A program made the translations under genes and the position numbers. A model generated the notes under the pieces. It made no database searches. It saw only the letters and a list, made by a program, of their open reading frames with translations, and was not told the DNA's origin. 64,000 bases of DNA from Streptomyces sp. Tu 3180 (lineage in GTDB: Bacteria > Actinomycetota > Actinomycetes > Streptomycetales > Streptomycetaceae): positions 4,628,001 to 4,692,000 of the forward strand of contig NZ_WOXS01000002.1 in assembly GCF_009852415.1 (NCBI RefSeq), read 5' to 3'. This document shows positions 48,682-57,259 of the stretch, piece after piece (position 1 is the first letter of the stretch; each line of letters starts with the position of its first letter).

Positions 48682-49673
48682 CTGAGAAGGCACTGAGGCT
48701 GGGGACCAGGCGCAGCAAGCTCGCCATGGCCCAGTCAGGGCAGGTGGCGGAAGCCGTGAGCCAGGTGACCGGACGGCCCGTCGAGCTCGTCCCGGTCACC
48801 ACGTACGGCGACGTCTCGCGCGAGCACCTCGCGCAGATCGGCGGCACGGGCGTGTTCGTGGCCGCGCTGCGGGAGGCGCTCGTGCGCGGCGAGGTGGACT
48901 TCGCGGTGCACTCCCTGAAGGACCTGCCGACCGCGCAGCCCGACGAGCTGGTCGTGGCCGCGATCCCGGTGCGCGAGGACCCGCGCGACGTGCTGGTCAC
49001 GCGCGACGGGCTCAAGCTCACCGACCTGCCGCGCGGCGCCCGCGTCGGCACCGGTTCGCCGCGCCGCATGGCACAGTTGAACGCGTACGCGCGCGCCCAC
49101 GGCATGGACGTCGAGACGGTACCGATCCGCGGGAACGTCGACACCCGGATCGGGTACGTCCACAGCGGTGAGCTGGACGCCGTCGTACTGGCCGCCGCCG
49201 GGATGAACCGGATCGGCCGCGGCGACGAGGTGACCGACTTCCTGTCGGTCGACACGGTTCTGCCCGCCCCCGGCCAGGGGGCCCTGGCGGTCGAATGCAG
49301 CGCGGACGACGCTGCGCTGATCGCCGCGCTCGCCGAGCTCGACGACCCGTTCACGCGGGCCGCCGTGACGGCCGAGCGTTCCCTGCTCGCCGCCCTGGAG
49401 GCCGGCTGCAGCGCCCCCGTGGGCGCGCTGGCCGACCTTCCCCCACTCTCGGCTCCGCTCGAGCGGGGGGACCCCCAGGCCGACAGGCAGACTGTCAAGG
49501 AAATGCGCCTGCGCGGCGTCGTCGGCACGACCGACGGCTCCACGCTGGTGCAGCTGTCCACCACCGGTCCCGTGCCCGAGACGCAGGAGGCGGCGAGGGC
49601 GCTCGGTCGCGAACTCGCCACCGAGATGCTGGCGCAGGGCGCGGCCGGTCTGATGGGGGAGCGAGCACAGTGA
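48678..49673 (+). CDS. hemC: Hydroxymethylbilane synthase (porphobilinogen deaminase)
   Basis: HemC joins four porphobilinogen units into hydroxymethylbilane. The 331-residue protein begins LRLGTRRSKLAMAQSGQVAE, has the substrate-handling stretch DFAVHSLKDLPTAQPDEL, the Asp loop and VPIRGNVDTRIGYV, and the dipyrromethane cofactor Cys in LEAGCSAPVGALA. Overlaps by 4 bp join it to hemA and hemD. Confidence 0.96.
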   Translation: MTEKALRLGTRRSKLAMAQSGQVAEAVSQVTGRPVELVPVTTYGDVSREHLAQIGGTGVFVAALREALVRGEVDFAVHSLKDLPTAQPDELVVAAIPVREDPRDVLVTRDGLKLTDLPRGARVGTGSPRRMAQLNAYARAHGMDVETVPIRGNVDTRIGYVHSGELDAVVLAAAGMNRIGRGDEVTDFLSVDTVLPAPGQGALAVECSADDAALIAALAELDDPFTRAAVTAERSLLAALEAGCSAPVGALADLPPLSAPLERGDPQADRQTVKEMRLRGVVGTTDGSTLVQLSTTGPVPETQEAARALGRELATEMLAQGAAGLMGERAQ

Positions 49674-51379
49674 GCCCCACCACCCTTCCCGCCCCTCCGG
49701 AACACGGGCACGTCACCTTCCTCGGTGCCGGACCCGGGGATCCGGGACTGCTGACCCTGCGCGCCGTGGAGGCGCTGGCGAACGCGGACGTCCTCGTCGC
49801 CGAGCACGAGGTGCTCGACGTCGTGCGCCCGCACGCCAGGCAGGGCGTCGCCGAGGTGCACACGGACGCGGCGGGTTCCTCCGCGTCATCCGTTCCGGGC
49901 ACGGGCACGCCCCAGTTGACGGTTGTTGACGGCGCGTCGACAACCGCCGTTGTCCCCGCGGTGAGGGATGCCGCACATCTTGTCATGGAGGCCGCGCGGG
50001 GCGGCAGGCGGGTCGTGCGTGCGGTGACCGGTGACCCCGGGCTCGACGTGTACGCCGCCGAGGAGATGCTGGCGTGCGCCGCGGCCGGGGTGCCCTTCGA
50101 GGTCGTCCCCGGCATCGCGACGGCGGTCGGCGTGCCCGCGTACGCCGGTGTGCCGCTGCGCGACGCCGAGGGCGCGGACGTCCGGTTCGTGGACGCCCGC
50201 ACGGCCTCCGACCGGTGCTGGACGGAGGTCGGGGCGTCGGACGGCACGGTGGTCGTCTCCACCACGCTGGACTCGGTCGCCGCCGCGGCGGGCGAACTGG
50301 TGTCCGCCGGACGCAAGCCCGACACCCCGCTGACGGTGACCGTCGCCGGCACGACGACCCGGCAGCGCACCTGGACGGCGACGCTCGGCACGATCGCGCA
50401 GACGCTGAAGCAGACGAAGGCGCTGCCGTCCCCGGACGGCGGCCGGCCGGTGATAGCCGTGGTCGGCGAGCGCAGCGCCGCCGCCCAGCGCGACCGGCTG
50501 GCGTGGTTCGAGTCCAAGCCGCTGTTCGGCTGGAAGGTCCTCGTGCCGCGCACGAAGGAGCAGGCGGCGTCGCTCTCCGACCAGTTGCGGTCGTACGGGG
50601 CCGTGCCGCACGAGGTGCCGACCATCGCGGTCGAGCCGCCGCGCACGCCCCAGCAGATGGAGCGGGCGGTCAAGGGCCTGGTGACGGGCCGCTACGAGTG
50701 GATCGCGTTCACCTCCGTCAACGCGGTCAAGGCGGTCCGCGAGAAGTTCGAGGAGTACGGGCTCGACGCGCGCGCCTTCGCCGGCATCAAGGTCGCCGCG
50801 GTGGGCGAGCAGACCGCGAACGCGCTGATCGCCTTCGGCGTGAAGCCGGACCTGGTGCCGAGCGGCGAGCAGTCGGCCGCCGGTCTGCTGGAGGACTGGC
50901 CGCCCTACGACCCGGTCTTCGACCCGATCGACCGCGTCTTCCTGCCGCGGGCCGACATCGCCACGGAGACGCTGGTCGCCGGGCTCATCGAGCTGGGCTG
51001 GGAGGTCGACGACGTCACGGCGTACCGGACCGTGCGCGCGTCGCCGCCGCCGGCGGAGACCCGTGAGGCGATCAAGGGCGGCGGCTTCGACGCGGTGCTG
51101 TTCACGTCGTCGTCGACGGTGCGGAACCTGGTGGGCATCGCGGGCAAGCCGCACAACGTCACGGTGATCGCGTGCATCGGCCCGGCCACGGCCAAGACGG
51201 CCGAGGAGCACGGGCTGCGGGTCGACGTCATGGCCCCCGAGCCGTCGGTGCACAAGCTGGCGGAGGCGCTGGCGGACTTCGGCGCGCGGCGCCGCGCCGC
51301 CGCGCTGGAGGCGGGCGACCCGGTGACCCGGCCGAGCGAGCGGCGGCCCGGGGCGCGCAGGCGCCGGTCGACGACCTGA
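49670..51379 (+). CDS. hemD: Bifunctional uroporphyrinogen-III methyltransferase / synthase
   Basis: The GTG at 49670 gives 569 residues. The N-terminal half is a SUMT/CobA-like SAM methyltransferase domain (VTFLGAGPGDPGLLTLRAVE, VRAVTGDPGLDVYAAEE, VPFEVVPGIATAVGVPAYAG). The C-terminal half is uroporphyrinogen III synthase (WKVLVPRTKEQAASLSDQLR, YEWIAFTSVNAVKAVREKF, VDDVTAYRTVRA, DAVLFTSSSTVRNLVG). This fusion is common in Streptomyces. Whether the methyltransferase half is fully active is not testable here. It is the last gene of rex-hemACD. Confidence 0.94.
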   Translation: MSPTTLPAPPEHGHVTFLGAGPGDPGLLTLRAVEALANADVLVAEHEVLDVVRPHARQGVAEVHTDAAGSSASSVPGTGTPQLTVVDGASTTAVVPAVRDAAHLVMEAARGGRRVVRAVTGDPGLDVYAAEEMLACAAAGVPFEVVPGIATAVGVPAYAGVPLRDAEGADVRFVDARTASDRCWTEVGASDGTVVVSTTLDSVAAAAGELVSAGRKPDTPLTVTVAGTTTRQRTWTATLGTIAQTLKQTKALPSPDGGRPVIAVVGERSAAAQRDRLAWFESKPLFGWKVLVPRTKEQAASLSDQLRSYGAVPHEVPTIAVEPPRTPQQMERAVKGLVTGRYEWIAFTSVNAVKAVREKFEEYGLDARAFAGIKVAAVGEQTANALIAFGVKPDLVPSGEQSAAGLLEDWPPYDPVFDPIDRVFLPRADIATETLVAGLIELGWEVDDVTAYRTVRASPPPAETREAIKGGGFDAVLFTSSSTVRNLVGIAGKPHNVTVIACIGPATAKTAEEHGLRVDVMAPEPSVHKLAEALADFGARRRAAALEAGDPVTRPSERRPGARRRRSTT

Positions 51380-51391
51380 GGCGACGACGGC

Positions 51392-51424
51392 GGAGCGCCC
51401 CCCGGAGGGGGCGCTCCACCGTTT
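51392..51424. terminator. Hairpin terminator after hemD
   Basis: An 11-bp perfect stem (51392-51402 with 51407-51417) with a CGGA loop is followed by ACCGTTTT, so it terminates the rex-hemACD operon and possibly transcripts from the opposite side. Confidence 0.88.
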
Positions 51425-51897
51425 TCACGTGCCGTCCGCCAGCACTCGGAGGCGTACGGCGGGAAGGCCGTCCGGCCCGACTGCCTTACGGCCGTGCGCA
51501 TCACGGCCCCGGTCTCTTCGGCGTCCGGCCCCGCTCCCCGGCGGCCGCCCGTGTTCGCCGCCCTCCCGTCGCGCACCCCGGTACCGGGGGCGCGGGTCAG
51601 CCGCCCTGGCCGGCGCTTGCCGATCTTCCCGTCCTCGTCGGAGCCGGTTCCGGCGATCGTGCCCTGTCCCTCGTCCGGACCCTTCCCGGCGGAGTCCTTC
51701 GCGGCGCCCTGAGCCGAACCGCCCGAGCCCCAACCGCCGTCCGGAGAGGACGGGGTGGACGGGGCGGACGCATTGCTCCGCCCCGTGGCGGCGCCGTCGT
51801 TCCGGCAGGCGGTGAGCGAGAGACCCGCGACGACGGTCAGGGCTGCGACGGTGACCCTGGTGACGCCCGCAGCCGGTGAGGTCCCCTTCCCGACCAC
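51425..51897 (-). pseudogene. Probable degenerate lipoprotein gene
   Basis: The minus-strand frame from a GTG at 51897 begins with a convincing lipoprotein signal (VTRVTVAALTVVAGLSLTAC, lipobox Cys after LTA) and a Ser/Gly/Asp-rich linker to GSDEDGKIGKRR. After that it becomes Arg-rich and has no stop before crossing the hemD terminator into hemD (open to 50905). Another frame stops neatly at 51425, next to the terminator, so a frameshifted or decayed small lipoprotein (perhaps DUF4232-like, by comparison with the gene at 57332) is the best reading. Confidence 0.45.
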
Positions 51898-51945
51898 CCT
51901 CGTCGGCGCCCGGGCGGCCTCCTCCTGGTGACAGGGCCGAGGTCC

Positions 51946-52800
51946 CTAGGGGACGAGCGCGGTCTCCCGTGCGGCGACCGTGCGGAAGTCGTGGGCCCGG
52001 CGGCCGGTGAGGCGGTGGACGGTGTCCGTGGTGCGGGACTCGGCGCCGGTGGCTATGGCGTGGTCCATGTCGGCGAGGAGGGCGGCGAACTCCGGGGGGA
52101 TGCCGGCCTGTTCGGTGAGACGGTCGCGGACCTCGGCGACGGTCAGGCGGTGGTGGGTGACGGGACGGCCGGTGACCTCGGTGAGGATCGTGGCGACGTC
52201 GTCGTGGGTGAGGGCCTCGGGGCCGGTCAGGACGAGGTCGCGGTTCGGGGCGGCGTCGTCGGTCAGGGCGCGTACCGCGACGGCGGCGATGTCGTCGGCG
52301 TCGACGTAGGCGACGCGGCCGTCACCCGTGGCGGTGGCGAAGGCGCCGGTCTCGCGGATCGTGGTGGCGTGGAGGTGGGCGCCGGTGAAGTTCTGCATGA
52401 ACCAGGAGGGGCGCAGCACCGCCCACTCGTCGAAGAGGGACGGGAGGGCCCGGTGCACCCTGCCCACCGCCGGGCCGCCCTCGGGGACGGCCGAGGAGCT
52501 GAGGAGGACCGCGCGGCGCACGCCCCGGGTCCGGGCCCGTTCGAGGAAGGGGAGCATGACCGCCGCCGGGTCCGGGTCGCCGACCGGTGGGACGAGGTAG
52601 ACGCGGTCGGTGCCGGTGAGGGCGGCGTCGTGGCCGGCGGGGTCGTACCAGTCGAAGCGGGCCGGTTCCGCGCCCGGGCGCGGGGCGCCCCGGCGGGAGG
52701 CGGCGCGGACGCGGTGGCCGGCGGCGAGGAGCTGAGCGGTGGTGCGGCTTCCGGTGGTGCCGGTGGCGCCGACGACGAGGACGGTGCCGGTGGGGGTCAT
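51946..52800 (-). CDS. NmrA-like NAD(P)-binding atypical SDR protein
   Basis: The 284-residue protein starts with the dinucleotide motif VLVVGATGTTGSRTTAQLLA and continues as an NmrA/quinone-oxidoreductase-like atypical SDR (VYLVPPVGDPDPAAVMLPFL, AVLRPSWFMQNF, VAYVDADDIAAVAVRAL, YTGPEALTHDDVA-like LTGPEALTHDDVATIL). Such proteins reduce small molecules or act as redox sensors. The start overlaps the SnoaL-like gene by 4 bp, so the two form an operon divergent from a TetR regulator. Confidence 0.9.
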   Translation of the reverse strand: MTPTGTVLVVGATGTTGSRTTAQLLAAGHRVRAASRRGAPRPGAEPARFDWYDPAGHDAALTGTDRVYLVPPVGDPDPAAVMLPFLERARTRGVRRAVLLSSSAVPEGGPAVGRVHRALPSLFDEWAVLRPSWFMQNFTGAHLHATTIRETGAFATATGDGRVAYVDADDIAAVAVRALTDDAAPNRDLVLTGPEALTHDDVATILTEVTGRPVTHHRLTVAEVRDRLTEQAGIPPEFAALLADMDHAIATGAESRTTDTVHRLTGRRAHDFRTVAARETALVP

Positions 52801-53228
52801 CGGGCGCTCCCGGCGAAGTCGACGCCGGGCTCGCGCACGGCGAGCGGGTTCCAGTAGTCGCGGTAGCCGGTGATCAGACCGTCCCGGAAGGTGACGACGG
52901 CGATGTACGTCATGTCGTAGGCCGCGCCGGTGGCGACCACGCGGCCCTCCGCGCGCATCTCGACCACGAGGGTGCCGGGGTCGTCGGTCCGGTGGATGCG
53001 CAGGTCGGGGATGTCGTGCAGGTCGATGTGGTCGGGGTAGTCGCGCATGTACGCGGCGATCGCCGCCCTGCCCTCCAGCCGGCGGGGCCAGCCCTCGGGG
53101 GCGAAGGGGAACTCCATGACGCCGTCGTCGTCCCACAGGGAGATCCAGGCGGGGATGTCCTTGTCCAGCAGCAGGCGCAGGCCGTGGCGGAAGAGCGCCT
53201 CGGGGGAGGCGGGGGTGTGCTCGGGCAT
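52797..53228 (-). CDS. SnoaL-like / nuclear transport factor 2 fold protein
   Basis: This 143-residue protein has the small alpha-plus-beta barrel of the SnoaL/ketosteroid-isomerase-like fold: an opening helix SPEALFRHGLRLLLDKDIPA, then WISLWDDDGVMEFPFAPEGW, GRAAIAAYMRDYPDHI and a final strand FRDGLITGYRDYWNPLAV. Fold members are isomerases, cyclases or dehydratases, so the reaction is open. It is the first gene of a two-gene operon and reads away from two palindromic operators. Confidence 0.87.
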   Translation of the reverse strand: MPEHTPASPEALFRHGLRLLLDKDIPAWISLWDDDGVMEFPFAPEGWPRRLEGRAAIAAYMRDYPDHIDLHDIPDLRIHRTDDPGTLVVEMRAEGRVVATGAAYDMTYIAVVTFRDGLITGYRDYWNPLAVREPGVDFAGSAR

Positions 53229-53252
53229 GGGGGTGTCTCCGTCCCGTAGAAT

Positions 53253-53303
53253 GCGGACCGTCGGTCCGCTTTACTGGGGGCGACGATACGGACCGCTGGT
53301 CCG
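53253..53303. promoter_or_regulatory. Twin palindromic operators between TetR and SnoaL/NmrA genes
   Basis: GCGGACC-GTC-GGTCCGC (53253-53269) and CGGACC-GCT-GGTCCG (53289-53303) share the same half-site and spacing and are centred 35 bp apart in the 99-bp divergent gap. This is strong evidence for a repressor, almost certainly the adjacent TetR protein, controlling both directions. Confidence 0.85.
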
Positions 53304-53327
53304 CTTTGCAAGCTCGGGAGGTCGAGG

Positions 53328-53936
53328 ATGGGAACGGGACCGGTGGACGGCGCGCCCGCGCGCAGGCCGCGCAAGGACGCGGTGCGCAACCGGGCGGCTC
53401 TGCTCGCCGCGGCGGACGACCTGTTCGCGCACTGCGACAGCCCCGGGGACATCACGATGTCCGACGTCGCGGCGGCGGCCGGCGTCGGCAAGGGCACGCT
53501 GTTCCGCGCGTTCGGCGACCGTTCGGCGCTGATCGGCGCGCTCTACGCGGCGCGGCTGGAACCCCTGGAGGCGGCGGTGGCGCACGGGCCGCCGCCGCTG
53601 GGCCCCGGCACGCCGCCGGCGCAGCGCGTGCCCGCGCTGCTCGACGCGCTGCTGTGCTTCAAGCTGGACCACCGCCACCTCGTGCTGGCGCTGGAGGGGG
53701 CGGGGGCCGACAGCAGCCCTTACCGGGCGGAGCACTACGGGCGGTGGCACGCGCTGCTGTGCTCCGCGCTGGCCGGTGTCCCGGGCCTCGCCGACCCCGG
53801 CTTCACCGCACACGCCCTGCTGGCCGCCGTACGCGCCGACCTGGTCGAACACCTCGCGGGTGAGTGCGGCACGGACCGCGAGGAACTGCGGTCACGGCTG
53901 AGGGAGTTCGTGGAGCGGGTCCTGGCCGGGCCGTGA
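53328..53936 (+). CDS. TetR-family transcriptional regulator
   Basis: The 202-residue regulator has a basic start (ARRPRKDAVRNRAALLAAADDL) and the helix-turn-helix MSDVAAAAGVGKGTLFRAFG. Its C-terminal ligand domain is helical. It is divergent from the SnoaL/NmrA operon, and the intervening region carries two copies of a GCGGACC/GGTCCGC palindrome, its likely operators. By analogy with this arrangement it would respond to a small molecule processed by the divergent enzymes. Confidence 0.93.
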   Translation: MGTGPVDGAPARRPRKDAVRNRAALLAAADDLFAHCDSPGDITMSDVAAAAGVGKGTLFRAFGDRSALIGALYAARLEPLEAAVAHGPPPLGPGTPPAQRVPALLDALLCFKLDHRHLVLALEGAGADSSPYRAEHYGRWHALLCSALAGVPGLADPGFTAHALLAAVRADLVEHLAGECGTDREELRSRLREFVERVLAGP

Positions 53937-53975
53937 CCGGGCCGGCTCGCGCAGGGCCCGGCGGTGTGGCGCGGC

Positions 53976-55193
53976 TCAGGTGCCGGCCCCCTCGACGTGG
54001 ACGGCGCGGACGCGGGCCACGAAGGGCCGGGAGAGGACCGTGACGGCGACGGAGGCCGCGGAGAGAACGGTGATCGTCGTGGCGGGGGCGAGGTACTGGG
54101 CGGCGCCGCCGGCGAGCGCGGCGCCGATGCCCTGCCACGTCATGCGCCCGGCCGACTCGACGCCCTGGACCTGGCCCCGGACCGGGTCGGGGGTCAGCGC
54201 CAGGAGGTGCTCCTGGAGGGGGAGGGTGGCGGCGAAACCGGCACCGGCGACGAACACGGCGGCCGTCGCCACCGGCAGGGGAGGGTGGAACGCGAACAGC
54301 AGGTACGGGGCGGCGAGCAGCAGGCGCAGGGCGAACGCGCAGCGACGCCGGAGGTCGGCGGTGAGCAGCCGTCCGACGGTCAGGTCGCCGAGGAGCATGC
54401 CCGCGGAACCGGCGGCCAGGAGGACGCCGGCGTGGTCGGGGGCGTAGGAGATGAACAGGGCCTCGCAGCCGACGACCAGGCCGTTGGGGACCCACAGGTT
54501 CAGCAGCAGGGCGCGGGGGCCGGAGCGGGAGAGGAGCGCGGTGTTCGTCGTCCAGGTCTGCCGCAGGCCGGGGCGGCGGGGCGGGCGGATCGAGCGCTCC
54601 CGGACGGTCGCCGCCACCACGATCAGTCCGGCGCCGGTCAGCGCCGTCGCGGCGGCGAAGACGTCCTGGGGGGTCACGTACCGCAGCAGTACGGCGCCGA
54701 GCGCGTAGCCGAGGACGGCCGTGCCGCCCGAGGTGATGTTCATCAGCGAACGCGCCGGGACGTACGCGGCGGCGGGCACCACCTCGGCGAGCAGCCCCAT
54801 CCGGGTGCCGGTCCCGAGGGACTGGAGGAAGCCCAGGACCAGGAGGAGGCCGAAGCGGGCGGACAGCGGCAGCCCCGGGACCGCCTGCGCGGCCACGCCC
54901 AGCAGCGAGACGCACTGGAGCGCGACGAGGGTGCGGCGGGGACGGCTGCCGTCCGCGACCGACATCAGCGTCATCGCGCCGAGCACGGTCGCGAAGGTGG
55001 CGCCGTACATGCTCACGGCCGTCAGGAACGGGGATCCGGTCTGGTGGTCCACCAGCGTGCCGAGGGCGAAGCCCGAGAGGGTGCCCGCGGCGACCGTGAG
55101 CGTGAAGCTCGCGTACAGGCCGGCGAACTCGCGGTTGCGGAGCAACGCGCGGTAGGTGGTGGGTCCGGAGGTCTTCGGGGTGTCTGAGGGCAT
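53976..55193 (-). CDS. MFS exporter preceded by an attenuator-like leader
   Basis: A 405-residue major facilitator protein with about 12 hydrophobic helices (YASFTLTVAAGTLSGFALGT, ARFGLLLVLGFLQSLGTGTR, and others), of the type often found as drug efflux pumps in actinobacteria. The ATG at 55193 follows GGAGG by 9 bp. The frame, however, continues upstream to a GTG at 55236-55238 located just after a TATAAT box, so a leaderless longer form (420 residues) is possible. A terminator-like hairpin whose 3' arm includes GGAGG precedes the ATG. Confidence 0.88.
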   Translation of the reverse strand: MPSDTPKTSGPTTYRALLRNREFAGLYASFTLTVAAGTLSGFALGTLVDHQTGSPFLTAVSMYGATFATVLGAMTLMSVADGSRPRRTLVALQCVSLLGVAAQAVPGLPLSARFGLLLVLGFLQSLGTGTRMGLLAEVVPAAAYVPARSLMNITSGGTAVLGYALGAVLLRYVTPQDVFAAATALTGAGLIVVAATVRERSIRPPRRPGLRQTWTTNTALLSRSGPRALLLNLWVPNGLVVGCEALFISYAPDHAGVLLAAGSAGMLLGDLTVGRLLTADLRRRCAFALRLLLAAPYLLFAFHPPLPVATAAVFVAGAGFAATLPLQEHLLALTPDPVRGQVQGVESAGRMTWQGIGAALAGGAAQYLAPATTITVLSAASVAVTVLSRPFVARVRAVHVEGAGT

Positions 55194-55194
55194 G

Positions 55195-55232
55195 AAAAAA
55201 GCCTCCGCACGCTCCCGCGGGGCGCCGAAGGC
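55195..55232 (-). terminator. Putative attenuator hairpin with T6 in front of the MFS start
   Basis: On the minus strand GCCTTCG (55232-55226) pairs with CGGAGGC (55207-55201), one G-U pair included, and an inner 4-bp stem extends it. Six T residues (55200-55195) follow directly, then the CATG start. The 3' arm contains the Shine-Dalgarno GGAGG, so folding would both terminate transcription and hide the ribosome site. Confidence 0.6.
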
Positions 55233-55242
55233 CAACACGCTG

Positions 55243-55248
55243 ATTATA
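55243..55248 (-). promoter_or_regulatory. Consensus TATAAT -10 box for the MFS gene
   Basis: A perfect TATAAT on the minus strand ends 5 bp before an in-frame GTG, so transcription should start at or within 1-2 bases of it. No clear -35 hexamer is visible in the GC-rich sequence upstream. Confidence 0.6.
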
Positions 55249-55313
55249 AGCGGCGGTTCTCCTCCCGGCCGGAGGGGGAGGGACGGTGAAGCGGACGTGC
55301 GTCGAAAGGGCCG

Positions 55314-56078
55314 TCAGGCCAGTGCCTTCGCCACCGCCCGGGCGAACGCCTCCGGGTTGTCCAGCATGATGTTGTGCCCGCAGTCGGGGACCGGGACCAC
55401 CGGGACGCCCGCGGCGGTCAGTTCGTCCGCGCCGGGGAACGGCGCGTCCGCCTCGGGGAACAGGAACGTGCGGGGGACCGGCAGGCCGAGCAGGAGCTCG
55501 CGCATCGTCGGCTCGGTGCCGTCCACCAGGTGGGACGCGCTGCGGTGCAGGGCCTCCAGGCCCGCCAGGCGCATCGTCGACCACCAGTGGGAGCCCACGC
55601 GGTCGCGGACCTCGCGCCAGCCGCCGGTGACGAACTCCTCCTCCGTGTAGGCCGCGATGCCGCTGCTGCCGGCCGAGCCGGGCACCCGGGGCAGCGGGTC
55701 GAGGTTGGCGTCGACCAGGACGAGCCGGGAGACCAGTTCGGGGTGCCGGACGGCGAGCACGACGGCGACCGAGCCGCCCATGCTGTGCGCGACGACCTCG
55801 GCGCCGGTGACGTGCGCCGCGCGCAGGGCGGCGGCGAGGGCGTCGGCGTGGTCCTCGAGCGTGCAGGCGAACGAGGCGGGGCGGTCGCTGTGGCCGTGGC
55901 CGAGCAGGTCGACCAGGAGGGAGCGGTGGCCCGCGAGGAGGGGGTGGACGGCGGTCGCGGTGAAGTAGGCGGGGGAGGTGGCGCCCAGGCCGTGCACGTA
56001 GACGCGCGCCGGGTCCCGGCCCGGCAGCTCGACCCAGCGGATGCGGTCGCCCCCGGCGGTCACGGCGGCACTGCGCAT
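55314..56078 (-). CDS. Alpha/beta-fold hydrolase
   Basis: The 254-residue protein (ATG 56078 after GGGGAG) has an alpha/beta hydrolase core: oxyanion strand ARVYVHGLGATSP, nucleophile elbow VVAHSMGGSVAVVLA (Ser), acid strand TFLFPEADAPFP, and catalytic His in PDCGHNIMLDNPEAF. Roles could be esterase, haloperoxidase-like or C-C hydrolase; the substrate is unknown. It is divergent from hemB. Confidence 0.92.
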   Translation of the reverse strand: MRSAAVTAGGDRIRWVELPGRDPARVYVHGLGATSPAYFTATAVHPLLAGHRSLLVDLLGHGHSDRPASFACTLEDHADALAAALRAAHVTGAEVVAHSMGGSVAVVLAVRHPELVSRLVLVDANLDPLPRVPGSAGSSGIAAYTEEEFVTGGWREVRDRVGSHWWSTMRLAGLEALHRSASHLVDGTEPTMRELLLGLPVPRTFLFPEADAPFPGADELTAAGVPVVPVPDCGHNIMLDNPEAFARAVAKALA

Positions 56079-56251
56079 GATCTGCTCCCCGTCCACGACG
56101 TGACCACGACGAAGGGGAACGGTACTCGGCCTCCCGCGGGGTTCCGGCGGCGCGGGGCCCCCACGGCCGGGGCGGAGGCGCCCGCGCGCGGGCCCGTCCG
56201 CCGACGCGACGTCGGCAAAGGCGGTGCCGGGGCGGGCGTAGCGTAGGTGGT

Positions 56252-57244
56252 ATGACGACGTACGGATCCTTCCCCGGCACGCGGCCCCGGCGTCTGCGGA
56301 CCACCCCCGTCATGCGCCGGATGGTCGCCGAGACCCGGCTGCACCCCGCCGACTTCATCCTCCCGGCCTTCGTGCGCGAGGGCGTGAGCGAACCGGTGCC
56401 GATCGCGGCGATGCCGGGCGTCGTGCAGCACACGCGCGACAGCCTGAAGAAGGCGGCGGCGGAGGCCGTGGCGGCCGGGATCTCCGGGATCATGCTGTTC
56501 GGCGTGCCGGAGGAGTCGAAGAAGGACGCCCTCGGGACGCCCGGGACCGACCCGGACGGGATCCTCCAGGTGGCCATCCGGGACGTGCGGGCCGAGGTCG
56601 GGGACGAGCTGCTCGTCATGTCCGACCTGTGCCTCGACGAGACCACCGATCACGGGCACTGCGGGGTGCTGGACGAGCAGGGGCGGGTCGACAACGACGC
56701 GACGCTCGAGCGGTACGCCGAGATGGCGCAGGTGCAGGCCGACGCGGGCGCCCACGTGGTCGGCCCCAGCGGGATGATGGACGGGCAGATCGGGGTCGTC
56801 CGCGACGCCCTCGACCAGATCGGGCGGGAGGACGTGGCGATCCTCGCCTACACCGCCAAGTACGCCTCCGCCTTCTACGGGCCGTTCCGGGAGGCCGTCG
56901 GCTCCTCGCTCCGGGGCGACCGGAAGACGTACCAGCAGGACCCGGCGAACGTCCGCGAGTCGATGCGCGAGCTGGCGCTCGACCTGGAGGAGGGCGCCGA
57001 CATGGTGATGGTGAAGCCGGCGGGCCCGTACCTGGACATCCTGGCGCGGGTCGCGGACGCGGTGGACGTGCCGGTGGCGGCGTACCAGATCTCCGGCGAG
57101 TACTCGATGGTCGAGGCCGCCGCCGAGAAGGGCTGGATCGACCGGGAGCGGGCGATCCTGGAGACGCTGACCGGCATCAAGCGGGCCGGGGCGCGGAACA
57201 TCCTCACCTACTGGGCCGTCGAGGCGGCCCGCGCCCTGAGCTGA
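56252..57244 (+). CDS. hemB: Porphobilinogen synthase (delta-aminolevulinate dehydratase)
   Basis: HemB condenses two 5-aminolevulinate molecules into porphobilinogen. The 330-residue protein has the metal-site stretch DLCLDETTDHGHCGVL, the first Schiff-base Lys in AILAYTAKYASAFYGPFR, and the second active-site Lys in MVMVKPAGPYLDI. It is separated from rex-hemACD by about 5 kb of accessory genes in this strain. A long hairpin follows. Confidence 0.96.
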   Translation: MTTYGSFPGTRPRRLRTTPVMRRMVAETRLHPADFILPAFVREGVSEPVPIAAMPGVVQHTRDSLKKAAAEAVAAGISGIMLFGVPEESKKDALGTPGTDPDGILQVAIRDVRAEVGDELLVMSDLCLDETTDHGHCGVLDEQGRVDNDATLERYAEMAQVQADAGAHVVGPSGMMDGQIGVVRDALDQIGREDVAILAYTAKYASAFYGPFREAVGSSLRGDRKTYQQDPANVRESMRELALDLEEGADMVMVKPAGPYLDILARVADAVDVPVAAYQISGEYSMVEAAAEKGWIDRERAILETLTGIKRAGARNILTYWAVEAARALS

Positions 57245-57259
57245 CTCCGTACGGCCGCA

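Noticed and set aside
46519..48693. 724-codon minus-strand ORF opposite rex and hemA
   Set aside because: Antisense to two well-supported genes with low-complexity composition; no motif.
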